Shown here one piece after another: positions 54,520 to 63,886 of a stretch of DNA of 64,000 nt (within the stretch, counting starts at the first letter, position 1; each line of letters starts with the position of its first letter). Source of the stretch: Chloroflexota bacterium (GTDB lineage Bacteria > Chloroflexota > UBA6077 > FW602-bin22 > JAMCYS01); NCBI GenBank assembly GCA_023473795.1, contig JAMCYS010000127.1:1-64000 (forward strand), written 5' to 3'. The translations under genes and the position numbers were made by a program. Under the pieces are notes generated by a model that saw nothing but the letters and a program-made list of their open reading frames with translations, was not told the origin of the DNA and searched no databases.

Positions 54520-54876
54520 ATGTGGCTGCCGGTCGCGGGCCTGCTCTTGGGAGTGATGGTTGGCCTGCTGTTCCAGCTGTCGGTGCCCGAAAACTACGCC
54601 CGCTACACCGCGATCGCGATACTGGCGGCCATGGACTCGGTACTGGGCGCGGCACGTGCCGAGCTCGAGGGACACTACAGCAACAGGGTGTTTGTCAGCG
54701 GGGTGGCGGTCAACATGCTGCTGGCAGGCCTGCTGACATTTCTGGGCGACCGTTTGGGCGTGGAGCTGTACATCGCGGCCATCGTCTCCTTCGGCGTGCG
54801 TATGTTTAACAACATGGCGATGATTCGCCGCCGTCTGCTTTTTCGGGGTGGCGATGCCGTGGAGAGGGGCCGCTAG
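54520..54876 (+). CDS. sbp: Small basic protein family (DUF1290)
   Basis: 118-residue membrane protein: MWLPVAGLLLGVMVGLLFQLSVP, YARYTAIAILAAMDSVLGAARAELEG, FVSGVAVNMLLAGLLTFLGDRLGVELYIAAIVSFGVRMFNNMAMIRRRL, with three to four helices and a basic end. This matches the DUF1290 Sbp family that sits between divIB/ftsQ and ftsA in Gram-positive bacteria. Function is unknown. ATG 54520 with AGGGAGAG upstream; the DUF881 proteins that flank it in Bacillus are missing here. Confidence 0.87.
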   Translation: MWLPVAGLLLGVMVGLLFQLSVPENYARYTAIAILAAMDSVLGAARAELEGHYSNRVFVSGVAVNMLLAGLLTFLGDRLGVELYIAAIVSFGVRMFNNMAMIRRRLLFRGGDAVERGR

Positions 54877-54907
54877 GGCGGCCAAGTCTTATCTGGAGGA
54901 GTTACGG

Positions 54908-56176
54908 GTGAGTAAGGACGCCGTGGTGGCCGGCATCGACATCGGCAGCAGTAAGATCTGCGCGCTGCTGGGGGAGGTGCAACGGGAGGGTCGGGTGCAC
55001 GTGCTGGGAGTGGGCGTCGTGCCCAGCAAGGGCATCCGCCGCGGCGTCGTGGTCAACATCGAACAAGCGGTGGAGGCGATCTCCGCGGCCGTGGCCAAGG
55101 CCGAGCGGGCCTCGGGCTACAAGATAGTCAGCGCCTACGTTACCGTGTCCGGGGCCCACATCGCCTCGCTCAACAACCGGGGGGTCGTGGGCGTCGCGGG
55201 GGAGGAGCGCATCATTCGGGAGGAAGACGTGCAGCGGGCGGTGGAGGCGGCCAGGGTCATCTCCCTGCCGGCCGATCGCCAGATCGTGCACGTCATTCCG
55301 CGGTCCTTCGTCGTCGACGGCCAGGACGGTGTACACAATCCCGCCGGCATGGCCGGCTATCGGTTGGAGGTCGACGCCCACGTGATCACGGGCGGGACGA
55401 CTGCCATCCAGAACATGGCACGCTGCCTGAGCCGTGCCGGCGTGGAAGTAGCCGGCCTCGTATTCGAGCCTCTCGCCTCGGCGGCGGCGGTACTCAGCGA
55501 CGAAGAGCGCGAAATGGGGGTGGCCCTGGCCGACATTGGCGGCGGCACTACCAATCTGGTGGCTTTCATGGAAGGCAGCGTCTGTCACACGTCCGTGGCG
55601 CCCTTGGGTGGCGGGCACGTGACCAACGACATCGCCGTTGGCTTGCGCACGCCGCTGGGCAGCGCCGAGGAACTGAAACTGGCGGCCGGTCAGGCGCTGT
55701 ACGCCGAGGTGGCGCCAGACGAAGTGGTGCGTATTCCAGGTTTCGGCGGCGGTGGCAGCGAGGTGAGTCGTCGTCGACTGTGCGAGATCGTAGAAGCGCG
55801 TCTGGAGGAGGTCTGCACGGCGATCGCCGGCGAGGTCGTCCGTTCCGGCTATGACGGGCTGCTGCCGGCCGGCGTGGTGCTCACCGGTGGGGTGGCGGAA
55901 ACGCCTGGCATCGAGACCCTTGCCCAGGAAATCTGCCGCCTGCCGGTGCGCACGGGCCGGCCGCACGGTGTTAGCGGGCTCGGCGATCTGGCTCGCGGCC
56001 CGGGATATGCCGCCGGCGTCGGTCTGCTGCTCTGGGGCGCCCAGGCGGAGTACTCGCCGGCGGCGGCCGCCAGCGTGGGCAAGCCAGTCCCGACCGGGCG
56101 AGCCGATGGCAGAAGGGCCGTCCTGGCCAAGTCCGCCGGCCGTGTGGGAGTCTGGCTACGGTCATTCCTCCCGTAG
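54908..56176 (+). CDS. ftsA: FtsA, actin-like membrane anchor of FtsZ
   Basis: 422-residue actin-fold ATPase: phosphate 1 motif VAGIDIGSSKICALLGEV, the 1C subdomain (VYVTVSGAHIASLNNRGVVGV-like), phosphate 2 VALADIGGGTTNLVAFMEG, and adenosine motif GVVLTGGVAETPGIETLA. The C-terminal end (SAGRVGVWLRSFLP) is the amphipathic membrane-binding helix. GTG 54908 has GGAGGAG at 54895-54901; the ORF-track start at 54848 overlaps sbp. It recruits FtsZ to the membrane. Confidence 0.95.
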   Translation: MSKDAVVAGIDIGSSKICALLGEVQREGRVHVLGVGVVPSKGIRRGVVVNIEQAVEAISAAVAKAERASGYKIVSAYVTVSGAHIASLNNRGVVGVAGEERIIREEDVQRAVEAARVISLPADRQIVHVIPRSFVVDGQDGVHNPAGMAGYRLEVDAHVITGGTTAIQNMARCLSRAGVEVAGLVFEPLASAAAVLSDEEREMGVALADIGGGTTNLVAFMEGSVCHTSVAPLGGGHVTNDIAVGLRTPLGSAEELKLAAGQALYAEVAPDEVVRIPGFGGGGSEVSRRRLCEIVEARLEEVCTAIAGEVVRSGYDGLLPAGVVLTGGVAETPGIETLAQEICRLPVRTGRPHGVSGLGDLARGPGYAAGVGLLLWGAQAEYSPAAAASVGKPVPTGRADGRRAVLAKSAGRVGVWLRSFLP

Positions 56177-56279
56177 TGCGGCAATTGCCGGCCGCGGCAG
56201 CGGGTCCGCGGCTGAGGCGACGAATGGTCGCCAAGTATTCGATGCAGGACGGTATCCGTTCGAAAGTTCGGACAGTCTA

Positions 56280-56308
56280 TTGTAGCGCGAGGGCTGGAGT
56301 GCTAGAGT
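56280..56308 (+). promoter_or_regulatory. Weak candidate promoter for ftsZ
   Basis: TTGTAG (56280-56285), 17 bases, TAGAGT (56303-56308) in the ftsA-ftsZ gap. Both boxes match the consensus only partly. It would favour the ftsZ start at 56340 over 56307. Confidence 0.35.
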
Positions 56309-56339
56309 GACAAGCGCAAGGGGACCGCAGGAGGAAGAA

Positions 56340-57497
56340 GTGGCAACCTGGGAACAACGACCGGAAGGGTCGCAGGAAGATACCGAGCTGCTCGAGGTTA
56401 AGGCTTCCATCAAAGTCGTGGGCGTGGGCGGTGGCGGCACCAACGCGGTCAATCGTATGATCCAGACAGGCGTGAAAGGCGTCGACTTCATTTGCGTCAA
56501 TACCGACGCCCAGTCTCTCCTTGCCAACCCTGCCAGCAAGAGGATTCGCCTTGGCAAGGGACTGGGCGCGGGCGGGGTGCCCATGGTGGGTAAGTCCGCG
56601 GCCGACGAGAACAGCACGGAGCTGTACGACGCGCTGAAAGATGCCGACATGGTCTTCATCACGGCCGGCATGGGCGGCGGCACCGGCACGGGCGCGGCCC
56701 CGGTGGTGGCGCAGATCGCTAAGGAAGTGGGCGCGCTCACCGTGGGCGTGGTGACCAAGCCCTTCGCCTTCGAAGGCAACAAGCGGCGGCTGGTTGCCGA
56801 AGAGGGCATCATGCAGCTCAAGGACAAGGTGGATACGCTCATCACCATCCCCAACGATCGCTTGCTGCAGGTGGTGGGCAAAGAGACCTCCATCGAAGAG
56901 GCTTTCCGCACCGTCGACGATGTGCTTCGCCAGGGCATCCAGGGTATTTCTGAGATCATCACCGTGCCCGGTCTTATCAATCGCGACTTTGCGGACGTGC
57001 GCTCGATAATGTCGCAGGCCGGCTCGGCCTTGATGGCTATTGGGCGTGCCAGCGGCGACGACCGCGCGGTCGAGGCTGCCAAGGCTGCCATCGCCAGCCC
57101 GCTTCTCGACGTCACGGTCGACGGGGCCCGCGGCGTGCTCTTCAACGTCACCGGCGGCCCGGACATGACCCTCTGGGAGGTCAACGAGGCCGCGCAGGTG
57201 ATCTACAAGGCTGCCGACCCGGAGGCGAACATCATCTTCGGGGCGGTCATCGACCCGGAGATGAAGGGCGAGATCAAGATCACGCTTCTGGCGGCAGGCT
57301 TCAACAGCAAACCGTCCAGTGCCATCTCGGGTTTGCGGGCGGCCGCTAGCCAGACGAACAGCAGCAATATGCCCCACATCCCCGCGGCCGCGGCTGCCGC
57401 CAGTCCCAAGCGGGAGACGAAGCTGCCCGAGTTCGCCGAACAAGACATGGAGATCCCGGCTTTCCTGCGCAAATTCTCTCGCGCCAACGCCAACTAG
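56340..57497 (+). CDS. ftsZ: Cell division tubulin homologue FtsZ
   Basis: GTPase that forms the cytokinetic ring. The 385 residues have [18 protein letters not shown], the tubulin signature [20 protein letters not shown], the T7 loop region [13 protein letters not shown], and a linker (about 325-365) ending in the conserved tail [11 protein letters not shown] that binds FtsA and SepF. GTG 56340 is preferred: AGGAGG lies five bases before it, while GTG 56307 has no ribosome site. A gap of 163 bases separates it from ftsA. Confidence 0.96.
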   Translation: MATWEQRPEGSQEDTELLEVKASIKVVGVGGGGTNAVNRMIQTGVKGVDFICVNTDAQSLLANPASKRIRLGKGLGAGGVPMVGKSAADENSTELYDALKDADMVFITAGMGGGTGTGAAPVVAQIAKEVGALTVGVVTKPFAFEGNKRRLVAEEGIMQLKDKVDTLITIPNDRLLQVVGKETSIEEAFRTVDDVLRQGIQGISEIITVPGLINRDFADVRSIMSQAGSALMAIGRASGDDRAVEAAKAAIASPLLDVTVDGARGVLFNVTGGPDMTLWEVNEAAQVIYKAADPEANIIFGAVIDPEMKGEIKITLLAAGFNSKPSSAISGLRAAASQTNSSNMPHIPAAAAAASPKRETKLPEFAEQDMEIPAFLRKFSRANAN

Positions 57498-57542
57498 GGG
57501 TCACGACGGCGGTGTCGCGAAGCGGAGCCCGGTGACAGGTCG

Positions 57543-57959
57543 ATGGCCAATGACAGAGGCCCTCGCCGGGCGACGCGGCGCCGCCGGACTAGCCAGAGCG
57601 CGTACGAGTTCGAACGGCTGGTGGCGGAATCTCTAGACGGTTTGCCCGAGCGCTTCCGCCAGCGCCTGGCCAACGTCGCGGTCGTCGTCGAAGACGAGCC
57701 CAGTCCCGAGGAGCAGGATGAGACGGGGCACGACCAGTCCGAGCCTCTCTTTGGGCTCTACCAGGGCACGCCCCTCACCGCCCGGGGCAGCGGCTACGGT
57801 ATGGTCTTGCCGGACAAGATAACCATCTTCCGGGGGCCCATCGAGCGCTTCTGCCGTTCCCGGCGGGAGATGCGGTGGGAAGTGCGCCGCACAGTCGTGC
57901 ATGAGTTCGCCCACCACTTTGGCATCGACGACGACCACCTGGACGAGCTAGGCATTTAG
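57543..57959 (+). CDS. Minimal zincin-like metallopeptidase
   Basis: 138-residue protein of the short zincin family (DUF1025, 'metallopeptidase family protein'). The N terminus is basic; the body includes FERLVAESLDGLPERFRQRLANVAVVVEDEP and the C terminus carries the zinc motif VVHEFAHHFGIDDDHLDELG (HExxHxxGxxD) that defines the group. Only the family fold is predicted; substrates are unknown. ATG 57543 with a weak site (GGTGACAGG). It lies 45 bases after ftsZ. Confidence 0.83.
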   Translation: MANDRGPRRATRRRRTSQSAYEFERLVAESLDGLPERFRQRLANVAVVVEDEPSPEEQDETGHDQSEPLFGLYQGTPLTARGSGYGMVLPDKITIFRGPIERFCRSRREMRWEVRRTVVHEFAHHFGIDDDHLDELGI

Positions 57960-58033
57960 GCTGGCCGCGAGCGTGGCCGAGGCTTCACTCAACGCTATCC
58001 TCCCCCCTTCGCGAAATAGCCAAAACGTACTAG

Positions 58034-58062
58034 TTTACAATGGCACGCCTTGGTAGTATGAT
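58034..58062 (+). promoter_or_regulatory. Promoter of the Rhs-like gene
   Basis: TTTACA (58034-58039), 17 bases, TATGAT (58057-58062), about 70 bases ahead of the start used here, which rules out the ORF-track start at 58040. Confidence 0.8.
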
Positions 58063-58135
58063 TGTGCTCAACGTAGCTACGTTCTATGGCAGTGTTGCCA
58101 GGAAGCCAAGCGCATTCGTACGAGGAGGTATGGTG

Positions 58136-61100
58136 ATGGCGAACGGAGCACGCGCTCGCCGGCTGGCACTCAATCTGTTCCTGGTCGTGGCCCTGCTGAT
58201 CAATCTGCTGCCCGGCGTGGCCCTGGGAGCGCCCACTCCCACGCCGACGGCCGCTGCCACGCCCAGCGCGACGGCAAAGGCCAGCCTACCACCGCCGACG
58301 CCCGCACCGAGTCCTTCACGGGCACCCGCTATCGCAACCCCGACGCCCACCGCTACGTTCGCCCCTGCCACTCCTACCGTCGCGCCAACTTCCACGCCAA
58401 CCGTCACCCCGGCTGTGCCCGCCGCCGGTCTCGTGGCCGATGGGGCGGGTGCCAGCCTGACGCTGCCTGGCGAGGGCACCCTGGTCGTGCCATCGGGCGC
58501 ACTCACCGGACGGGCACGCTTTGGCCTGTCGATGGGTCGGTCGCGTAGCGAGGCGGGTCTGGCGCGGCTGCACCCAATCACAGACCCCTTCGAGATCTCG
58601 GCGAGGGCTGAGCCGGCCGGCAAAGCCGTCACCCGTCTCGAGCGGGCGCTCACCCTGCGCTTGAACTTGGACCGTGCCTCGGTGCCCAAGGAGCGCTTGG
58701 CCAAGCCAGAGGCGCTGTTGCGCACCCAGAAGGGCTGGGAGGCCGTTGGCTCGGCCTTCGACAGAGCCACTAGCACCCTCTCGCTGGAGCTCGCTGAGCT
58801 GCCCGCGGTGGTCGTGGTGGTCGACGGCGCCCAGGAAGCTAACCCCGAGGGCTGGGACCCCACTGACCCGGCGGGCGTGCAGCTGGGCGATGGGGGTTGG
58901 GGGGTTGCCTACTCGGATGGGGCCAACGTCCTGTTTAGGCGCAGTCTGCCCAGCCAGGGCCCCGACTACTGGCTAGGCGCCGTGACGATTGAGACGAGCG
59001 CCGACAAGCCGGCTTTGGTTCGCCTGGGTGACACCCTGGTGGCCGTATACCGAAAGGTGTCCGGGACTTACAGACAGGCCTTTGTGCGCACCTCTACCGA
59101 CTACGGTGCCACCTGGTCGGCGCCACAACAATTGACGGGCGAGACGGTCGACGTCTATCAGGTCCAGGCTGTGATCGACGGCGACACAGCCTACCTCTTC
59201 TGGAGCCTGAGCAACTCCTCGCGGCAGCTGTGGTACCGAACCTCGACCGACCTGGTGAACTGGAGCGCCGCCTCGCTGGTAGGCCGAGCCATCGGGTCCA
59301 CCGTCCTCTCCGTGGACCCCTCTTTCGACATCGAGCGTTCGCCCTCGGGCGACTGGTGTCTGGTCTGGCGCGATGTCTCCACGGTGGAGGACTTCCCCGG
59401 CGCGGCCTACAACGCCTCCTACCCGGTGGCCTGGTTCGGCTCCTCGCCCGATCTATCCTCGACGAACTGGGCCAACGTGCACGAGGCCACCTGGCCCTAT
59501 TCCGACGCCGGCTCCGGGGGAATGAGCCTCGCCGTGGCTGGCGGGGGTACGCTCTACCTGGGCTACACCCACGGCTACCGCTGGGATTCCTACGCCTACT
59601 ACCGCACCAGCGGCGACGGCGGGGCTACCTGGTCGGAGCGAACGATCTTTGGCTACGAGCCTAGCCGACCTACGGATGGCTGGCAAGACGTGTGGGCGGG
59701 CAACACTAACCTGGCGCTGGACGACGCGGGGGCGGTGCGCGCCTTCTGGGACATGAGCGCCGGCTCCGTGGGCGGCAGTGATACCTACGGGGCGCAGGTC
59801 TTCTGGAGCGACCTGCCGGGCGGGCCCATCACTGCCGTGCCGGCGGGGGCTGAAGTGCAGAGCCAGCTGGGCAACGTCTGCTGGTCCTGCTACCGGGCCG
59901 ACCCGGTAAGCACGACCACGGGCAACTTCACCCTGCCCGAGACCGATGTCGCCGTGTCGGGCCGCGGCCTGGGTGTGGCCTTCACGCGCACCTACAACTC
60001 CGGGCGGCTGGTCGATGGGCCCTTGGGCTACGGCTGGACCCATGACTACGACACGCGGCTGACGGTGTTTGCAGGCGGCCAAGTAATAATCGTCGACGGC
60101 TCCGGCCGCAACGATCTCTATACCCCAGCTTCGGGCGGCGGCTACACGGCGCCGCCGGGCAGGTTCGTCACGCTGGCGCACAACCAGGACGGCAGCTGGA
60201 CGCTCACCGAGCGTAATCAGGTCAGGCAGACCTTCTCGCCCGCGGGCAATCTCGTCAGTCTGGCCGACCGCAACGGCAACACCGTTTCCCTGGCCTACGA
60301 CGAGAACGGCCGGTTGTCCTCGATCACGGATCCGGCAGGACGGGCCCTCAGCTTCACCTATAACGGCCAGCGCCTCGCCAGCCTCACGGACGCGCTCGGT
60401 CGGTCGGTCGGCTATACTTACAGCCCCGCTGGCGACCTGAGCACGGTCACCGACGTACGGGGCAAGGTCTGGACCTACACCTACGACGATGCCCACCGCC
60501 TCTTGACCAAGGTCGATCCCCACAGCCATACCGTGCTCGCCAACACCTACGGCTCGCTGGGCCGGGTGAAGAACCAGAAGGATGCCAAGAACGTCGAGAC
60601 CGTCTTCAACTACGGCGTCGGCGTCAACTCGGCCGTCGACCCGCGCGGCGACAGCACGACCTACCAGTTTGACACCCTGTATCGCGTGACCAAGATTGTC
60701 GACGCCGATGGCAAAGAGGTTTACCAATACTGGGACACCGCCAACAATCTGACGCGCCTCCGTGACCAGCGCAAGTCCGTCGAGGAGAACACATACTATA
60801 CGTACGACGCCTATGGCAACGTACTCACCCGTACGAACGGCCTTTACAACGTCTGGACCTACACATACAACGCCTTCAACGACGTAACGACCGCGCGGGA
60901 CCCGCTCAACCACGCGACAACCTACGGTTACGACACGCCGGGCAACCTGACGAGCGTCACCAATGCCAAGAACGAGCAGACGACCTTCGGCTACGACGCC
61001 TACGGGCAACTCACCTCGGTCAGCGATGCCCGTAACAAGGTCACGACCTTCGCCTACGACACCTACGGCAACCAGACGACGCTGACCGACCCCTACGACA

Positions 61101-63886
61101 AGATCTGGACCTCGACCTACGACCTGGCCGGGCGCAAGACCGGGGTCAGCGACCCCCTGAGCCACTCTGCCTCGTTCGACTACGACGCCGCGGGTAACCT
61201 GCTGAGCGCGACCGACGGCCGGGACAAGACGACCACCTACGCCTACGACGACGCCGGCAACCGCACCGCCGTCACCGACCCCAACCTGAAGGTGACGACG
61301 TACGCCTACGACGAGAAGAATCGGCTGGTTTCGCTCACCGACGCGGCCAACGGTATCACGACCTACGCGTACGACGCCAACGACAACCTGCTCTCAATCA
61401 CCGACGCCAACAACCACGCCCGAACTTGGACCTATGGCAAGCTCAACCGCGTGCTCAGCGAAACCGACGCCCTGGGCAAGGTCACGACCTACGAATACGA
61501 TGGCGCCGGCAACCGCGCCAAGCGCATAGATCCGATGGGGGCGGTGACCCTCTACGCCTACGATACGATCAGCAGGCTGACCTCGGTCAGCTTCCCCACA
61601 GGCTACATCGTCTACGCCTACAACGCCGCCAACCTGCGCACCTCGCTGACCGACGCCACGGGCGCGACCGCATACGCCTACGACGAGCTCGACCGGCTGA
61701 CCTCCGTGACCCAGCCGGGCAACAGGGTGGTGGGCTACCAGTACGACGCCGCGGGCAACCGCACGCGCCTCGCCTACCCGGACAACAAGGTCGTCGATTA
61801 CGCCTACGACGACGCCAACCGGATGAGCACCGTGACCGACTGGCTCAACCGGGTCACGAGCTACACGTACGATGACGCCGGGCGGCTGGTAACGACCTCC
61901 CTGCCCAACGGCGTGGTCGAGACCCTGGCCTACAACAACGCCAACCAGTTGACGAGCCTAGCCGCCGCCAGGAACGGCACCACTCTCACCAGCTTCGCCT
62001 ACGCTCTCGACGACGCCGGGGTGCGCGCGGCCGTGCAGGACCTTGCCGGCAGCGAGACCTACAACTACGACGACCTGTACCGGCTGACGGGGGCCACCTA
62101 TGCCGACAACGCCACCCAGACCTACAGCTACGACGCCGTGGGCAACCGCTCGGGCCTGAGCGGCGTGACCTACGACGACCAGGGGCAGCCGGTGCCCTTC
62201 GACCACACCTACGCCTATGACGAGGCGGACAGGCTGACGGCGGGGGCGGGGGCGACCTACACCTACGACGATAACGGCAACCAGGCCAGTCGCACGCGGG
62301 GGGGCGCGACCACCTACTACTGCTGGGACGCGCTGAATCGGCTGGCGGAGACCACGGACGCGGCCCCTTGCCCGACGGTGCTGCGAATCAACGCCGGGGT
62401 CGGCACCTACGCCGACACGGCGGGCAACCAGTGGTCGGCGGACTGGGGCTACACGGGCGGCTCCACCCTTACCAGCGCCTCGGCCATCGCCGGCACTGAC
62501 GACGACGCGCTGTATCAGACCGAACGCTACGGCGCCTTCAGCTACGCGCTTCCCATGCCGAACGGCGAGTACACGCTGACGCTGAAGTTCGCCGAACTCT
62601 ACTGCACGAGCGCCAACTGCCGCAAGTTCAACGTGGCAGTAGAGGGGGCCACCGTGCTCCAGGACTTCGACGTCTTCGCGGCGGCTGGGGGGCGGTTCAT
62701 CGCCCACGACCGTACTTTCACCGTCAACGTGAGCGATGGAGTCCTGAACCTTCAGTTCAGCAAAGTGGTGGCCGACGCCACAGTGCAGGGCATCCAGGTC
62801 GTGCGCAACGGCGTGGGCAGCCTGAGCAACACCTACAGCTACCGGGGCGACGGCCTGCGGGGCGGCAAGACGGAGGGCGGCAGCACCACCACCTACACCT
62901 GGGACCTGAACGCGGGCCTGCCGGTGGTGCTGCGGGACGGCGCCAACACCTACGTCTACGGCCTGGGGCTGATCAGCCAGACGGACGATTTGGGGAATCA
63001 GACCTACTTCCTGGGCGACGGGCTGGGCAGCACGCGGGCGCTGACGGATGCCGCGGGCGAGGTGGTGGCTACCTATGACTACGACGTCTTTGGGGCCCCG
63101 CGTGCCGGCACGGGCACGGGGAGCACGGAGTACCGCTTCACCGGCCAGCAGGACGACGCCGCCCTGGGCTACCAGTACCTGCGGGCCAGGTACTACGACC
63201 CGGCCACCGGCAGGTTCATCAGCAGGGACCCGTTCCAGGGGTCCGTCGGCACTCCAGGGAGCCTGCACCGGTACGCATATGGGCTGAACAATCCTTCGAA
63301 CTACGCCGATCCGACCGGCAAATTGGCCTGGGTGGTGGCCGGAGCGCTGATCGGCGGCGCGCTTGGTGCTGGCACCTACGCGGTGACGCACTGGGAGCAG
63401 ATACAACGTGGCGACGTCAACTGGGGTGAGGCCGCTGTCTACGCCGGAGCCGGTGCACTGGCAGGCTCGGGTGTGGGCGCCGTGGCCGAGCTGTTGGGTG
63501 GCTCGGTGGCCGTGGCTAGTGGGTGGGGTGGTGCGGCTCCGGCAGTCCCGCTGGCTGCGTCGAACTGGCGGCAGGCAGAGCAGGCAGCAGGGCAGTTTAT
63601 CAATCAGGCAAAGAACACGCTCCAGTTCCAGAGCCCATCATTGACAGCCAACTATCGCGTGCCGGATTTTGCGGGGTCCCTTGCTAGCGGCCGTCCATAC
63701 ATCGCTGACTGCAAGTATGTCCAGCAATTGACGACCGTAACCGATCAGCTTCGGGACTATCTGGAACTGTCTAGGGGGTCTGGGGGAGAGCTCTACCTGT
63801 TTGTTCGCGCCAGCACTACCATGTCCGACAGTTTCAGTAATTGGGTCTCCAGCAATGGCGTGCAAGTGCTCCCGTTTTTCCGGTAG
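58136..63886 (+). CDS. Secreted Rhs/YD-repeat protein with sialidase-like, malectin-like and C-terminal nuclease-toxin domains
   Basis: 1916 residues. A signal peptide (ARRLALNLFLVVALLINLLPGVALGAP) and a Pro/Thr linker (about 30-95) come first. Next are a beta-rich domain (to about 240), a propeller with Asp-box motifs STDYGATWS and SGDGGATWS (to about 560), and the Rhs-type entry DPVSTTTGNFTLPETDVAVSG (about 585). YD repeats run about 700-1400 (TTYAYDDAGNRTAVTDPN). A malectin-like module follows (about 1415-1558: LRINAGVGTYADTAGNQW), then the Rhs core YLRARYYDPATGRFISRDPF and the hinge NNPSNYADPTGK. The variable end (about 1722-1916) has YRVPDFAGS and IADCKYVQQL, a PD-(D/E)xK pattern like Tox-REase folds. 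ATG 58136 with GAGGAGG. Confidence 0.85.
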   Translation: MANGARARRLALNLFLVVALLINLLPGVALGAPTPTPTAAATPSATAKASLPPPTPAPSPSRAPAIATPTPTATFAPATPTVAPTSTPTVTPAVPAAGLVADGAGASLTLPGEGTLVVPSGALTGRARFGLSMGRSRSEAGLARLHPITDPFEISARAEPAGKAVTRLERALTLRLNLDRASVPKERLAKPEALLRTQKGWEAVGSAFDRATSTLSLELAELPAVVVVVDGAQEANPEGWDPTDPAGVQLGDGGWGVAYSDGANVLFRRSLPSQGPDYWLGAVTIETSADKPALVRLGDTLVAVYRKVSGTYRQAFVRTSTDYGATWSAPQQLTGETVDVYQVQAVIDGDTAYLFWSLSNSSRQLWYRTSTDLVNWSAASLVGRAIGSTVLSVDPSFDIERSPSGDWCLVWRDVSTVEDFPGAAYNASYPVAWFGSSPDLSSTNWANVHEATWPYSDAGSGGMSLAVAGGGTLYLGYTHGYRWDSYAYYRTSGDGGATWSERTIFGYEPSRPTDGWQDVWAGNTNLALDDAGAVRAFWDMSAGSVGGSDTYGAQVFWSDLPGGPITAVPAGAEVQSQLGNVCWSCYRADPVSTTTGNFTLPETDVAVSGRGLGVAFTRTYNSGRLVDGPLGYGWTHDYDTRLTVFAGGQVIIVDGSGRNDLYTPASGGGYTAPPGRFVTLAHNQDGSWTLTERNQVRQTFSPAGNLVSLADRNGNTVSLAYDENGRLSSITDPAGRALSFTYNGQRLASLTDALGRSVGYTYSPAGDLSTVTDVRGKVWTYTYDDAHRLLTKVDPHSHTVLANTYGSLGRVKNQKDAKNVETVFNYGVGVNSAVDPRGDSTTYQFDTLYRVTKIVDADGKEVYQYWDTANNLTRLRDQRKSVEENTYYTYDAYGNVLTRTNGLYNVWTYTYNAFNDVTTARDPLNHATTYGYDTPGNLTSVTNAKNEQTTFGYDAYGQLTSVSDARNKVTTFAYDTYGNQTTLTDPYDKIWTSTYDLAGRKTGVSDPLSHSASFDYDAAGNLLSATDGRDKTTTYAYDDAGNRTAVTDPNLKVTTYAYDEKNRLVSLTDAANGITTYAYDANDNLLSITDANNHARTWTYGKLNRVLSETDALGKVTTYEYDGAGNRAKRIDPMGAVTLYAYDTISRLTSVSFPTGYIVYAYNAANLRTSLTDATGATAYAYDELDRLTSVTQPGNRVVGYQYDAAGNRTRLAYPDNKVVDYAYDDANRMSTVTDWLNRVTSYTYDDAGRLVTTSLPNGVVETLAYNNANQLTSLAAARNGTTLTSFAYALDDAGVRAAVQDLAGSETYNYDDLYRLTGATYADNATQTYSYDAVGNRSGLSGVTYDDQGQPVPFDHTYAYDEADRLTAGAGATYTYDDNGNQASRTRGGATTYYCWDALNRLAETTDAAPCPTVLRINAGVGTYADTAGNQWSADWGYTGGSTLTSASAIAGTDDDALYQTERYGAFSYALPMPNGEYTLTLKFAELYCTSANCRKFNVAVEGATVLQDFDVFAAAGGRFIAHDRTFTVNVSDGVLNLQFSKVVADATVQGIQVVRNGVGSLSNTYSYRGDGLRGGKTEGGSTTTYTWDLNAGLPVVLRDGANTYVYGLGLISQTDDLGNQTYFLGDGLGSTRALTDAAGEVVATYDYDVFGAPRAGTGTGSTEYRFTGQQDDAALGYQYLRARYYDPATGRFISRDPFQGSVGTPGSLHRYAYGLNNPSNYADPTGKLAWVVAGALIGGALGAGTYAVTHWEQIQRGDVNWGEAAVYAGAGALAGSGVGAVAELLGGSVAVASGWGGAAPAVPLAASNWRQAEQAAGQFINQAKNTLQFQSPSLTANYRVPDFAGSLASGRPYIADCKYVQQLTTVTDQLRDYLELSRGSGGELYLFVRASTTMSDSFSNWVSSNGVQVLPFFR

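Noticed and set aside
59453-61165. 570-residue minus-strand ORF opposite the Rhs gene
   Set aside because: Val/Gly-rich shadow of the YD repeats; no ribosome site or motif.
60270-62340. Periodic sequence that could suggest a CRISPR array or tandem DNA repeats
   Set aside because: The periodicity comes from degenerate YD amino-acid repeats within an open frame; repeats are not identical and there are no spacers.
61958-63406. 482-residue minus-strand ORF opposite the Rhs gene
   Set aside because: Same reason: antisense of a repetitive coding sequence.
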